From Yponomeuta sedellus (Eukaryota; Arthropoda; Insecta; Lepidoptera; Yponomeutidae): 64,000 bases of DNA. The position numbers and the translations under genes were made by a program. Location of the stretch: assembly GCA_934045075.1 (NCBI GenBank), contig OW203736.1, positions 1,032,091 to 1,096,090 of the forward strand, in the 5' to 3' direction. The notes beneath the pieces were generated by a model. The model was not told where the DNA came from and searched no databases. It was given only the letters and a program-made list of their open reading frames with translations. Shown here in pieces: positions 11,401 through 22,049 of the stretch; positions within the stretch are counted from its first letter, which is position 1; each line of letters begins with the position of its first letter.

Positions 11401-11757
11401 ACAAGAAAAGCACATTTATCACTATCCCAACTTATTATTGATCCGTTGACAAAACAGTAAAAAGTATTTTTTAATAAATATCGATTAAAAACTCACCTTC
11501 AAATTTCGACGTCCTTAACCTAAAAAATTAGAAATGGCGGAACGCGTGCACACTCAGCTACATGATTGACAACGACTGATGCCATTTTGCAATGTCGTTT
11601 AGAAACTGTTGGGAGTTTTTGAGAACAATTCATAGATGGTGCTAGGTGTTCTACGATATCGAAATAAGAGTCATTTTACTAAAATTGACTTTAATACAAC
11701 AACTTTTTTCGTAGGTGTCATCCATTAGGTCACTGTCTGGCATTAGTGACTTTACCT
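8418..11757 (-). mobile_element. Pogo/Tigger-like DNA transposon, apparently complete
   Basis: Both ends carry AGGTAAAGTCACTAATGC as a terminal inverted repeat (8418-8435 and, in reverse, 11740-11757). Each end is flanked by TA (8416-8417 and 11758-11759), the target site of Tc1/mariner/pogo elements. The only long gene inside is the 756-codon transposase on the minus strand. Several copies of an ACYAATNNNNGACAYCATG-like motif lie just inside both ends. It sits in an intron of the unknown minus-strand gene and in the same orientation as that gene. Confidence 0.92.
8854..11124 (-). CDS. Pogo/Tigger-type DDE transposase, full length
   Basis: 756 codons without a break. Residues 8-50 form a psq-type helix-turn-helix (YSEAEMDAAI ... 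STAAKKFGVPRVTL) and about 60-125 a second, CENP-B-like DNA-binding region. The DDE_1 catalytic core follows, with FNMDETAFF (Asp167), ILFMDGHTSH (Asp278) and HLLQPMDVAIF (Asp314), so all three acidic residues are present. The C-terminal third is low in complexity: Pro/Ser/Thr-rich to about 560, then a Lys/Glu coiled-coil-like stretch (about 590-690) and an acidic patch. Pogo-family transposases cut and paste at TA. The start is the first ATG ahead of the HTH. With intact ends and active-site residues, it could be an autonomous copy; activity is not shown. Confidence 0.93.
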   Translation of the reverse strand: MPPIKGQMFRYSEAEMDAAIQECKRGVPTSTAAKKFGVPRVTLLNKVKGKTPMKRKMGRTCYISDDTEALLVKWAKAMVKQGFSIGKDNLQDSVKKIVDDLNLETPFKDGRPGKRWYSSFLKRHPELIPRQPQNLTSSRVSVTKAQIKNWFEEVSTYLEENHYANILAEPHRIFNMDETAFFLNPKGNKVLAAKGEKSVYQQVNSDEKECFTVLLGGNAAGQVLPPMVIFKYLRIPRELSLSIPVTWGIGRSDSGWMTMETFYEYICNIFDKWLNDNGIQKPVILFMDGHTSHMSFHVSKFCSENGIILIALFPNATHLLQPMDVAIFRSLKGSWKSAVQAWRLEHIDSPILRKVHFGPLLNKVLKDTLSPEMFQNGFRKCGLSPWNPDEVCCASDESPIDEFMALQKMAKIKEMELGLKFLDKYIASEKIDENIGLFSFYKKIEDLLTKTKEDLPPTENLSTLNNSLTEQGSTTQILPPLNTVPSSDQLTMPSTSQVATLDFPFQYLPQNEDPKTPCKEVQENTTQNLEGTINTGSSIPSHQRPQEIFTNNCNNMVIPSPFKRALFWPTPKQNTKGRKKEKVPSVVSSLAWQRYHESKEKKKTELEDEKKRKAEERKKKKEETEKARKLKTDKRLLKKGKNIIKNKPKKTDYNSSTTEEEWEESGDSANDISDEATDDENEEGRNEEKINEKERNEEESRIKQGDYVIVKFPGKKRYYKYVCIIQKVTKTEIEVMAMVACDESKSVFKMIGILVL

Positions 11758-11759
11758 TA

Positions 11760-12363
11760 ATTAAGAAATAATACTTTAGTTTGCCGCCTTTTTTATTTTT
11801 TTAAATACACTAACATATTTGAGCACCATGTTTAACCGCACAAAAACCAATACCATAGACTGTTTTTTTTGTTAATCTAAGTATGCTTACATAACTTAGT
11901 AGGTGGTTGGCTGTATGTAATTTTTCCTTGGTCAGTTTAATTTTAGTAAGTAAATTTAAAAAGTTAGAGCAGCGGACGGTAATGGATTTTCATACTTACT
12001 TTACTGGCTTAGGCCAGTAAAGTGAAGCGGGAGCCATAAAAGAGAAACTTTGTGGCTTTATTTCATGGTAATAACACAAACATTTCCGAGCATGTTTGAG
12101 AAAAAATAATTAATTTCTTAACACTGATATTAATTTCCTACTGACACTTAGACCAAAACTAACTGAACAAAATATATAAAGTGTAGCATGTAACTTCTTT
12201 TCCCCTGTGCGGTCATAGTCAGACAAGCTGGGTTCAAAGAAGAAACAATAAATGATAAAAAAATATTTGAACGCTCTCACTAGTAACCGAAGACGGATCC
12301 TCCGTGACCTCGTATCGTAGGACCTATGAAATTTTAAAAAATTCTAGCTCTATTCATCTTAAC
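11760..12363. other. Intron stretch without recognised features
   Basis: AT-rich flank of the transposon. Nothing coding and no repeat shared with the rest of the window beyond short homopolymers. Confidence 0.45.
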
Positions 12364-12375
12364 GAATTTTATCTC

Positions 12376-13031
12376 TAATTTAAAAACCTATTTAGAGGCT
12401 AAAAATTTCACCCATGCCGGGATTCGAACCCGCAACCTCTGGCTATCCGTACCAGCGCTCTACCAATTGAGCCAATGGGCGACTCACGGCATCAGTGAAA
12501 TTTCGAACCTCTTTACAATATTCTCTGTATTACGTACAGGCAGCGACATCTGACTTAAGCAAATTGCATTACTTACAGCCCCGACTACCTACTTTGCAGT
12601 TAGGTTTAACATCGGCACGATATCACTGTACCCACATGATTACACTATTTTTATTTTTAATGCACTAACCCGTGCTAAGGAACAAATTTAAAAACCTATT
12701 TAGAGGCTAAAAATTTCACCCATGCCGGGATTCGAACCCGCAACCTCTGGCTATCCGTACCAGCGCTCTACCAATTGAGCCAATGGGCGACTCACGGCAT
12801 CAGTGAAATTTCGAACCTCTTTACAATATTCTCTGTATTACGTACAGGCAGCGACATCTGACTTAAGCAAATTGCATTACTTACAGCCCCGACTACCTAC
12901 TTTGCAGTTAGGTTTAACATCGGAACGATATCACTGTACTCACATGATTACACTATTTTTATTTTTAATGCACTAACCCGTGCTAAGGAACAAATTTAAA
13001 AACCTATTTAGAGGCTAAAAATTTCACCCAT
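12376..13031 (-). mobile_element. Tandem array of retroposon A between one target duplication
   Basis: About 2.1 head-to-tail units of roughly 311 bp. The unit starting TTTAAAAACCTATTTAGAGG recurs at about 12378, 12689 and 13000 (truncated). Each complete unit holds one tRNA-like segment on the minus strand with A box (TGGCTCAATTGGTAGAGCGC) and B box (GGTTCGAATCCC). A single 12-bp duplication GAATTTTATCTC brackets the whole array (12364-12375 and 13032-13043). The two units differ at only a few positions. Confidence 0.88.
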
Positions 13032-13254
13032 GAATTTTATCTCGTTTCCTCCGAAAATAAGATTATGATTTTGTTTTAGGTTTCCTGTTCACTTGTGAGA
13101 CCAAAGATTGCTTATCTACACCTAAATATTCAGTAAAATTTTTCAATGCTTTAGGGGGCCACCTCAAGATGAATTTGTTATAGTTTCATTTTAATACCGG
13201 TAATATTTTGGCATTCAGAAAACCAAGATTTTGTATGTCTCCACGCCCATGCCA

Positions 13255-13700
13255 CACCTCTAAATAACTACGCCAGGCCGAAGGCCGAGCCCCATCATGC
13301 GGGTGCGAGGAAACTTGCCGCGACGAGGTTGAAGGCCGAGCTCAATACAGGTCGCGGCACGGCCGAAGGCTGTGAAGCGGGCTAGAGGAATACTCCCACG
13401 GCGATTCCAAATGCTGAGCTCTATTTAAGCTGATGCCAAATGGAGAGACTATTAGCGCGGCCGAAGGCCGCGACATTTACTTAAAGTTGCTGTTAGGACG
13501 CCTGTCGCGCCTTTGTACAGGCCGCGGCTGAAGGCTCAGACCATTTATGTTCCCATTTAAAAGTCCTTATTCTAAGTAATTAGCGAGACCGAAGACTGGG
13601 CCCAGCAATGCAAGCACGAAGAATTCTACTCTGGAGATGTCGAAAGCTGAGCGCCGTTCAGGTCGAAGAGATAATTCGTGACTATTCCAGTCCCCACCTT
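13255..13700. repeat. GC-rich block with repeated GGCCGAAGGC-like motif
   Basis: At least seven variants of G(G/A)CCGAAGGC(C/T)GAG occur at irregular spacing between about 13275 and 13660, in a segment richer in GC than its surroundings. A related GCAGCCGAAGGCGAGGGTTG appears twice at 42950-43065. It has no consistent open frame. Confidence 0.5.
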
Positions 13701-14099
13701 CAATCGTTAACATTAAATAACTAGGTGCAGTGGAGCGTTTTTAGGCTACATAAAAAACAGACAATTTATGTAAGGATAATAAAGAAAAAAATCTGTCGTT
13801 TCCTTTGCAAATATTCTAGATAGTTTAACACCATTAGACCATATTCATTATACTAGCTAAAAAATATCGTACGATATAAATTTTTAATGCAGGCAGGTGG
13901 TACCTATGACTATATCAAACAAGTATATCAGTAAAAATATTTATGATTTGCCGAGACATGTCCATTGTCGAACAAAAGAAAATAAAGCAATAAACTAAAA
14001 TTCATTTAGGACATAAAATAATATAACGATTTAATGCATGTAAACAGAACAGATGGACCTTTAAATTTTATCGTTTTACTGAGTCACTAAAAGGTCAAA

Positions 14100-14565
14100 A
14101 ATAAAAAAAATATTTAAAAAAATAAAAGAACCCGACTGCAGTGATAAATCAACTGAAAGGGAAAAAATAAGATAACTTTATTTTCAAATGCTAATGTCGA
14201 ATCAGAAGAGTTCCTGCTGCTTTACTTGAGGGACCAAATAATATAACTTTATAAGCATTATTTGCTCAAACTGTTGCATTTATTATTTTATATAAAATGA
14301 TGCAGTCGGGACCCATAAGAGGACTTTAAACAAACAGTAATGGGTCCCGACTGCAACATTTTATATAAAATAATAAATGCAACAGTTTGAGCAAATAATG
14401 CTTATAAAGTTATATTATTCGGTCCCTCAAGTAAAGCAGCATGAACTCTTCTGATTCGACATTAGCATTTGAAAATAAAGTTATCTTATTTTTTCCCTTT
14501 CAGTTGATTTATCACTGCAGTCGGGTTCTTTTATTTTTTTAAATATTTTTTTTTTTATGTTCTCT
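14100..14565. mobile_element. Large fold-back element
   Basis: Nearly perfect palindrome: arms of about 200 bp (roughly 14100-14316 and 14338-14560) with a spacer near 20 bp. The arms contain CCCGACTGCAGTGATAAATC at the outer part and GATGCAGTCGGGACCCAT next to the spacer. Outer ends are A/T runs. No gene lies inside, so it is a non-autonomous fold-back or MITE. Confidence 0.85.
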
Positions 14566-14639
14566 ATCTATCTAAAGAATACCTTACACTAACTTATCAT
14601 CACACATCACCTGACGATAATGCTTCCACGTGTACTCAC

Positions 14640-14799
14640 GTCACAGCCTGGTTGAACTGGTCGAATGCGCGCATCCAGATCTTGCCGATACGGGCGCCAA
14701 TGGGTGAGCTCAGCACCTGTTTGGCCAAAGACTGGAAGTCTTCCAGGTTCGCCGTCAACAGGATGTAGGAGTGAGACGCCTGGGCCAGGAGGAAAACGG
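14640..14799 (-). CDS. Penultimate exon of an unidentified minus-strand gene
   Basis: A 160-bp exon bounded by a pyrimidine-rich acceptor (CTCTTTTCGCTTCAG) and a strong donor (GTGAGT). It is open in one frame and encodes ASHSYILLTANLEDFQSLAK, then VLSSPIGARIGKIWMRAFDQ and FNQAVT. GC content and codon use are higher than the flanks. Its end phase (two bases) fits the exon at 5601-5466, which lies 9 kb downstream beyond the Tigger element. Amphipathic helices are likely; no domain is recognised. Earlier exons were not found in the window, so the 5' part is either beyond what I can recognise or upstream. Confidence 0.72.
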
Positions 14800-14916
14800 C
14801 TGAAGCGAAAAGAGGAAGACGTAAAGCTCCAGAGTAGTGGTTAACTAAATTCTGGAATCACTTTCTGAAATTTTTGTGGTAAGAGTCCGAACAGGTTAAG
14901 GATTTCCAATATACGA

Positions 14917-15240
14917 TATCAACCCTTGTATGTCCCCACTGCTGGGGATCTCTTCCTGCATCGCAGGAAGCTTAGGCCATATGCTGCGAAGCTTAAGCCA
15001 TACTCTACCACGGGGGCTAAGTCCGGGTTGGTGGAGGAGTGTAAGACAATGGCGATGTCAGAAGTCATCAAGCCGCCCATAAGGCCTCTGATATGGCTAA
15101 ACGCCATTTCTTGACAACCGGCATCAACGGCTTAACTTGCCTTGCGAAGCACGGAAGCGCTCGGAAAAATGCCGCGCCTGTTGTTGCTTAACACAAGTGA
15201 TTGAATCCAATCACTCGGTTCGACTAGGCCACGAGCACTT
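14917..15240 (-). mobile_element. 5S-like SINE (family C), with internal changes
   Basis: Reverse copy. A segment near 14965-15000 is duplicated (GCATCGCAGGAAGCTTAGGC / TGCGAAGCTTAAGCC), and part of the 5S-like region near 15165 is deleted. Confidence 0.8.
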
Positions 15241-15540
15241 CGTGGATTTCGAAGGATTTCCGGAATCAAGTTAATAATGTACGGTGCTTTTGAAAGTTGT
15301 CATTCAAATGTGTAAGATGTATTTAAAATTGGCCTTACAGAAAATCTGATAACTTTTTCATTCTACGAGTATAAAAACGAACAATTTCTTATAAACATGT
15401 GGCCAGAGCCAGTGTCTATTCTACTGCATTTAGGTACAAACTTACAAATACAACATTATTTATTTCAGCAAAGATTTAAGAGGTACAGGTCCTTCACGCG
15501 TCAGAGTATTAGAACCGCCCCGTCACATACATTGGCATCT
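15241..15540. other. Spacer between two SINE copies
   Basis: AT-rich; no gene or repeat recognised. Confidence 0.4.
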
Positions 15541-15544
15541 GCGC

Positions 15545-15925
15545 CTACGCAATGAGGTGATTTATTCAGCGTCCAGTGGCATCTTCACTCACACTAGATA
15601 GTTGAAGGGACCACTCGGATGTTGCAATGCCTGGGACACGGTTTAAGATGGTTTAAACTGTCCCAGCACCTATACCATCTGACAGCTTAGTCGGCCTAGC
15701 CCACAGGAAAGTCTAGTCAATACGTGGGGAGCGAACCAAGTCACAGGTTTCCTCACGATGTTTTCTTTACTGTTAGCTTGTGGTATTGCGATTACAAATT
15801 CGCAAATGTACGTAACTTTGAAATTAAACAAAGTCATTTGTACATGCCCGCATGGGGATCAAACCTGGGTCTCTCGCTTGCGAGTCCATTGTTCTACCCA
15901 CTGAGCTACCACCGCGCTCAGATTC
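15545..15925 (-). mobile_element. tRNA-derived SINE (family B), reverse
   Basis: The right end (minus-strand head) is tRNA-like: GCGGTGGTAGCTCAGTGGGT and a B-box-like segment. The body has the AACTTTGAAATTAAACAAAG motif and the GAAAACATCGTGAGGAAACC core. The left end is the 66-bp ACAGCG...CGCTG hairpin-like tail present as a single copy. Confidence 0.85.
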
Positions 15926-16359
15926 TATTCAGCTGCAAAAGTCCCTTATATATTATCGCGCGAAAGTTGATATTCAGGAAAGAGTGTCAAAACACATTGT
16001 TAAAGTGGAGCCTCAATGCTTGTTAGATAGGTGCAGTCCGTTCAATACCTAATCCCATCTATGGCCAGAAGCAATGTATGTGCATGTACTTATATAAATG
16101 TTATTTATATAATTCGAGAGAACATGAAAAACTTAAATATTTTTCATCTATACATTTTAATTTATTTTTTAAGTGATACATAAAATACTACGAGCTACCG
16201 TCTGCCTATACTGATCTATGGGTCTGCCACTCAAAACCATGAGCCGTTTTAAATCCGCTATTTGACTCTCTTTTCAAGTAAGTCTTAAACGGTAAATAAC
16301 TCTTTCATTAGACCAAAAAATATTTTGATATATTTTTTGAGGACCTAAGTAAAGGCGTT

Positions 16360-16725
16360 TTTAATCCTTGTATGTCCCCACTGCTGGGGCACGGGTCTCT
16401 TCCTGCGTCGCAGGAAGGCTAGGCCATACTCCACCACGGGGGCCAAGTCCGGGTTGGTGGAGGATTGTAAGACAGTGGCGGGCCTTACTGTCAGAAGTCA
16501 TCAAGCCGCCCATAAGGCCTCTGACATGGCTTAACGACTGCCATTATATGACAGCCGGCACCAACGGCTTAGCGTGCCTTGCGAAGCACGGAAGCGCTCG
16601 GAAAAAATGCCACTAGCGGTAGTCATTCATGGGACGCTCACCCATCCCGTACCTGACCGCGCCTGTTGTTGCTTAACCAAGTGATTGGTTCCAATCACTC
16701 GGTTCGCCTAGGCCACGAGCGCTTC
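16360..16725 (-). mobile_element. 5S-like SINE (family C), near full length
   Basis: Reverse copy, well preserved from AATCCTTGTATGTCCCC to GGCCACGAGCGCTTC. Confidence 0.88.
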
Positions 16726-16999
16726 AAAGTGTAAGTAAAAGCAAAGCAATGTAAGTAAAAGCAACATAAAAATATATTTTAAAACTTTATTTTCCTAAAC
16801 AGCCAAAAACGCGGTCAGCCATTTTTGTCTATGGTTTGAAGTCCAAAAAATTGTAAACAAAGTTTGACATTCAATTTTCTGTAAGTGATCTCTGACCATA
16901 GTGAAATAAAAACAACGCAACCATGATTTCATCGAATTTACATCCAAAAATATACCAACTATTGCTTTGTTCGAGAATGAAAAAAACAGGTCAATAAAG

Positions 17000-17134
17000 A
17001 CCCCCGGGAAGTTGTGGATTCGTGTACCTACCCAGTGAAATTACCATTCGAAAAACTTGACTCAAACTTGCCAAAAGAGACCCCGACTCTTTATCAATTG
17101 AACCTCGGGTGTATTTATGTGAAGATCACTTTGA
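17000..17134 (+). pseudogene. Decayed THAP-domain exon
   Basis: One frame reads GFVYLPSEITIRKT, a stop where THAP domains usually have Trp, then LKLAKRDPDSLSIEPRVYLC and EDHFE. The CEDHF end is the hallmark second zinc-binding half of THAP DNA-binding domains. A GTAAGT donor follows at once (about 17135), as expected for an exon end. The in-frame stop makes it a pseudo-exon of a THAP gene or of a THAP-bearing transposase. Confidence 0.55.
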
Positions 17135-17139
17135 AGTAA

Positions 17140-19190
17140 GTCTTATAATAAACCATGTCCACTGGCTCTGGCTGAAAGATGTTTGTTTACATACTTTAGG
17201 TGGTTTCAAGACGGCGGATAGCGTTTTCGCCGTTACGAATTAATTATAAGAGGAAAAAAGTTTTTTACTTTGCAAATTTTGCAGCCATCCTGCAATATTC
17301 ATTTATCGCGTCAAATTTGATGCGTGTCAAATAGCGGATTCACAATGTACTTCATAGATGGCGCTTACAAGCGTTCACATAGAAGAACGGGGACACGTCT
17401 CTCAAATTTTGCTTAGCACGTACTAATATTGACAGCCGCATTTCGATTATTCTATGGCTACGTCTGTAAGCGCGCCATTTATGAAGTGCTTTGTGAATTT
17501 GTGCTGAAAACGCTCGTATTTACATGAAAACGTAGGTACCGCGTCGCCACAGACTATAAAAGAGATGATGGTCATTGTTTTTTTTATTCATTTTACCAGA
17601 CGATTAACAGTTTGTCCAAAAATTCAAGAAACCGGAAGTGAAACTTTATCATTGGTATTATTGAAAATTAAGACCATTTACTACCTTTGAATAAGCACAA
17701 AACATCTTTTTAATGAAATAACTGTAGTTTTTATTTTTATAATACTTTAAAGTGCAAGAAATTACACAGGCAAAAAGTCTGAGAAAACCTCACTTTTTAA
17801 TTTCTATATTTTTTTGGACAAAGTATACAAAACACAGATCACAGTTATACCAAATATAGACAATAAAAAATCCACGGATGTAAATCCGTGAAAAAATCGT
17901 ACATTATACACAATTTGAAAAATCTAATTGGTGGCATCACAATCCTTTACATTAGTATTGGGCCTGCTCGGACATCTTAAAGATCGCTCCGTACTGTTAC
18001 ATTTGAGACACTGTACTAGTACGGTATATTAGTACTATTAGGACCTCATAGTAGAACCATCTCAACGTTCACGTTTTGACCTTTCAGCCATAAAATATGC
18101 TTTTTTTTAGTATCTGTATTTTTACAGGACCATTAATTTATGATTAATATTTTTTATGTTGCCGTGCCACCATTATATTATGAGTACTATGATAAAAATC
18201 AATCAAAAAATATTTTTAGTTCGAGTAGTTTTTTTTCCTACGTACAATGAAATAATTATTACCATCTAGATTTTCGTAAGCTACTGTTGTTATTTCCAAG
18301 AACAAAAGTAGCTCGAAGAACAAGATTACTAGCACAGAAATAAGCGTCTCAAAGCGCACGAAACAGAAAAATCTCCTTCACCAATAATTCACTATAATAA
18401 CACAGTGAAAATATTATGTTATATTCGTTAGAGAAACTAACATCAAGAAAACAACACAGTATTACTTTTACAAAAGTACCTACTTGGATTAGCGCGCGAA
18501 CCAGCAGAATTGACACAATGAATGAAACAAAAAACAAAACAAGTAAAAGCAATCTTTATTGCTACGACATACGACCAACGTTTAAAGTTCGGAAAAGACC
18601 GACCAGCTGAAGTGAGACCGATTGAAACAATTTCGCTCCGTTCAGTTCAATCACCACACTCTCATGCAGCGTTCGTTCGCTCTCGGCCATATTCGGTCAC
18701 CCGGTCCGGTTCATTTATTCATTCAGCCAATCCGTGATCGCGAGAGCAATGAACGAATAGACCGAATGTCCGATTATCACCGGGAAACGTTTCCTTTCGG
18801 TCATTGCATGGTAACGTTACATAAAAACTGGTCCACGTAAACTAGAAACTGGATTTGTTCTTTAAGCGCATTTGTAAAAATTACCGGCACGTGTTTCGTA
18901 AATTAGAACAAAATTACTTCTGTATAGGATTTGCCGCTTGACTAACTTCATTTCGCTTTATTGATAAAGTTGGATAATTTTTCTTCTTTTCCCCGAAATA
19001 AGGCAACGCAAAAGTTTAATGGCTACAAGCTGACGAGCCTTGTTGGAGTTATTTTCAGACTTTCCGTAACGCTTAGCATATTTTTTAGCTTTCACTTACC
19101 GGTAGGTACTTTTTAGAGTTCCGTCCCCTATGGGGTGCCAAACGGAACCGTATTCAGTCCGGGGATTGACAAGCGCGACACGAGGACGAC
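17140..19190. other. Gene-free stretch
   Basis: AT-rich, about 2 kb. No coding region is supported. 18575-18800 is richer in GC with repeated GACCGA/TCGGTC words, and could be a decayed element or a regulatory region. The open frames here have no recognisable domain. Confidence 0.4.
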
Positions 19191-19199
19191 ATTTTTTTG

Positions 19200-19425
19200 C
19201 ACTTTACACATAACCTAAACATAACCTCACGCTTGTATCCCAGAGGGGTAAGCAGAGGCCAGGGACTGCCACTTGCCACGACCTTGACAGATCACCTTCG
19301 CTTCATCAACGTTCTTAAATCGTTGTATGCACGCACGCCGGCTCCGGATACTTTTTATCTCGCCCTTTGCTGATACATCCCCTGTTTGGTCGACGTCTGT
19401 CCGCATGAGACGTCCCTTACCCGCC
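19200..19425 (+). repeat. Dispersed repeat I
   Basis: Begins TAACCTCACGCTTGTATCCC, continues with AGGGACTGCCACTTGCCACG and GACAGATCACCTTCGCTTCA. The same order occurs at 46555-46755, and in reverse at 24290-24395 and 53990-54055. Class unknown; several copies are truncated at one end, as in retroposons. Confidence 0.65.
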
Positions 19426-20150
19426 CTTCCACTCAGATATGCAATATTATATTTGTTTCGTCAATCTTTCTTCCTTCATTCTCTCACGAAGTGGGTACAG
19501 CATTGTTTGCATTTCTAAACTCACTGAATGTTCCTGAATTTAAAAAAACTATCAGATTATTTTGTGATGTTTCACTTCCGCTTACTAGAACTTTTGGACA
19601 AACTGTATTTAAGTTTTTTTAATGTTATCAATGCAGTTTGTAAGTACAATTAGATTAAGTTAGAACATTTTTTATTGCACAGTAAGCACATTTGTACAAA
19701 GGCGACCTTAATACTACTGAATATGTTTTTCCAGCTAACCTTGGGTTTGTAGATACAATCCTTTTAGGTAAAGACCACACTCATAGCTCACACTAAACTA
19801 AGACAACTGGCAAGTACTTACTCGATAGTAACATTACGGGAGACATTTTCGAAGTTAATCTATTCACTGAACTTAAGACGTTTCCAATATTTATGAAACC
19901 ACGATTCTTCCAAATAAGTTGCTGAATGAAAAAGAGGGTGTGAATAAAGTATGCAAGGCTACTCGTTCATAATGTTTTAGCTGTGTTCAAGAGGCACGTT
20001 TTGGTAGCAGGTACTCAATCGGTTACATACAGTAGGCATAAATGAAAGAGAACCTTACGAAACTCTTTATTTCAATAAATAAAAGTCTCATAAAATCGAA
20101 TATAAATAAGTAAGGCGCAGTGAATTATGAGTAAGTACATAATATAAACG
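19426..20150. other. Gene-free stretch
   Basis: 19500-19625 can be read as a short LINE-like C-terminal peptide (LNVPEFKKTIRLF), which suggests decayed retroelement sequence. The rest is AT-rich and unassigned. Confidence 0.4.
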
Positions 20151-20154
20151 TGTT

Positions 20155-20300
20155 GTAGGACGCCCTCCGACTAGGTGGGATGACGATTTGCGAAAAACTG
20201 CAGGCAGATGCTGGATGCTTCAAGCTGAAGACAGGGCGATATGGCGCTCATTAGAGGAGGGCTGCAGTGGATTAGTACGGCCTGACGATGACGACGACGT
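20155..20300 (+). mobile_element. LINE tail fragment (RTE-like)
   Basis: Encodes a remnant of the GRPP(T/S)RWDDD ... CWMLQAEDRAIWRSLEE C-terminus of the LINE family better seen at 33415-33790, followed by the GCAGTGGA(C/T)TA tail motif. Confidence 0.75.
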
Positions 20301-20744
20301 ATAATAGAAAGATGTCTTTAAATTTTGCTCAAATTGTGCCGTGAAATTGAGATTGGTCTGTTACTTTAATAATGAGATAGGATAGAGGGGCGGACGGTAG
20401 TAAAAAATAGACTAGTTCGATTGCCATAGGGGATACAACCAATTACTTTGTTTTCAAAGTTATGTACTTACATTTTGTGAAGTTCTAGTACCACACTCGC
20501 TAACTGTGAAGGAAAACATCGTGATGAAACCGTAGTGTCCGATCTGCCCCTAGATTCTGTTAATGCATTGTAGTAAAATGACAATAGCAGAAACGTGGCT
20601 ATTTCATTTTATTGCTGCTTTAATTCTAACTTCTAAGCCCGCACACGTATCAAACCTTGTAGGCGCCAATGCTCATGTTGAGAATGTCTTTGCTGTGGGG
20701 TTCTGACTGTGGTGTGATGGTGACTGTTATCAGAAGGCTTTATG

Positions 20745-21235
20745 CGGCCAGTACACAATGGCCCATGATGGCCCACTGCTCGCCATTGCCATTGCGTACT
20801 CGTGGTAATGGTGTGCAGTGGCGGACAATTGCTTATCGTGGCGCGCAGCGTGGACACACTTCAAAGGATCGTGGCGTAGCGTGGCCCATCCCTTATTTAC
20901 ACAGTGGCCCATCGTTCAGTCAATTGACCTTCAAGTTTTTGATTTATATCAATCTGAGCCCGTAATTTTGCATCTTTTGCGCCATTTTTTTTAATAACTT
21001 TGTTGTTGTACATATTTCTGTAATACGTGTAAATAAATGAAAGAAATAAATAAATAAATAGTAAAAAAATAAATAACTGCGGCCGCAACTACCTACTTCC
21101 ACGTCCATCGCAAGTGGTTTGCCAGACAGAAATGAGCCACGCGCCATTGTGGGAACAGCAAGTGATCGTGGCCTACAGCAATGGCGAGCAGTGGGCCAGC
21201 ATGGGCCACTGTGTACAGCGGGCTTTACTTTATCG
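20745..21235. mobile_element. Inverted-repeat element, possible hAT-type MITE
   Basis: GTACACAATGGCCCATGATG ... GCCCACTGCTCGCCAT at about 20752-20796 is inverted at about 21181-21217. GGCTTTA lies at both outer ends (20732 and 21224 reversed). No transposase lies inside. Target duplication not resolved. Confidence 0.6.
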
Positions 21236-21665
21236 GATCGGTTGACGGGAGAATAAAAGAAAGGCGCGCGAGTGAGTTGGGTGGGCAGGCGCTGGGTGCG
21301 TACTTTCCGTTTATTCGGACCATAGGTTGCGCGCGGCGACGCGACATTTGACACTGCATTACTACATTCAGAACAATTTAATTATTTTTCTGAGCGCCAA
21401 TGGCATAAAAAACAAGTCACGTGACCCATCCGTAATTATTGTGTTCTGAAGCCCTCTTCAAATAGGTACCTCAGCGCCTGAAATTACCAATCCCAGGTAG
21501 ACACGTGTAGTAGGTAACTAAGCCCGTGCTAAGCCCGTCCTCTCTCTCTGATTGAAGGCCTGTGCGCTGCAGTGGGACGTTTATAGGTAAATAAAATAAA
21601 ACATAGGTATGTTAGATATAATTATACAAAAATAAATATCTAAATATATCCTGCAGTGGAAAAAA

Positions 21666-22045
21666 AGCGCTCGTGGCCTAGGGAAAGCGCTCGTGGCCTA
21701 GGCGAACCGAGTGATTGGAATCAATCACTTGGTTAAGCAACAACAGGCGCGGTCAGGTACGGGATGGGTGAGCGTCCCGTTACTACCGCTAGTGGCATTT
21801 TTCCGAGCATTTCCGTGCTTCGCAAGGCACGCTAAGTCGTTGGCGCCGGCTGTCATATAATGGCAGTCGTTAAGCCATGTCAGAGGCCTTATGGACGGCT
21901 TGATAACTTCTGACAGTAAGGCCCGCCACTGTCTTACAATCCTCCACCAACTCGGACTTGGCCCCCGTGGTGGAGTATGGCCTAACCTTCCTGCGATGCA
22001 GGAAGAGACCCGTGCCCAGCAGCGGGGACATACAAGGGTTGAAAA
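21666..22045 (+). mobile_element. 5S-like SINE (family C), forward
   Basis: Complete from head to GGTTGAAAACG. The first 18 bases (AAAGCGCTCGTGGCCTAG) are duplicated at 21666 and 21684. Confidence 0.88.
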
Positions 22046-22049
22046 CGTT

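Noticed and set aside
18416..18840. Several overlapping short open frames in a GC-richer patch
   Set aside because: No homology, splice pattern or codon bias can be supported.
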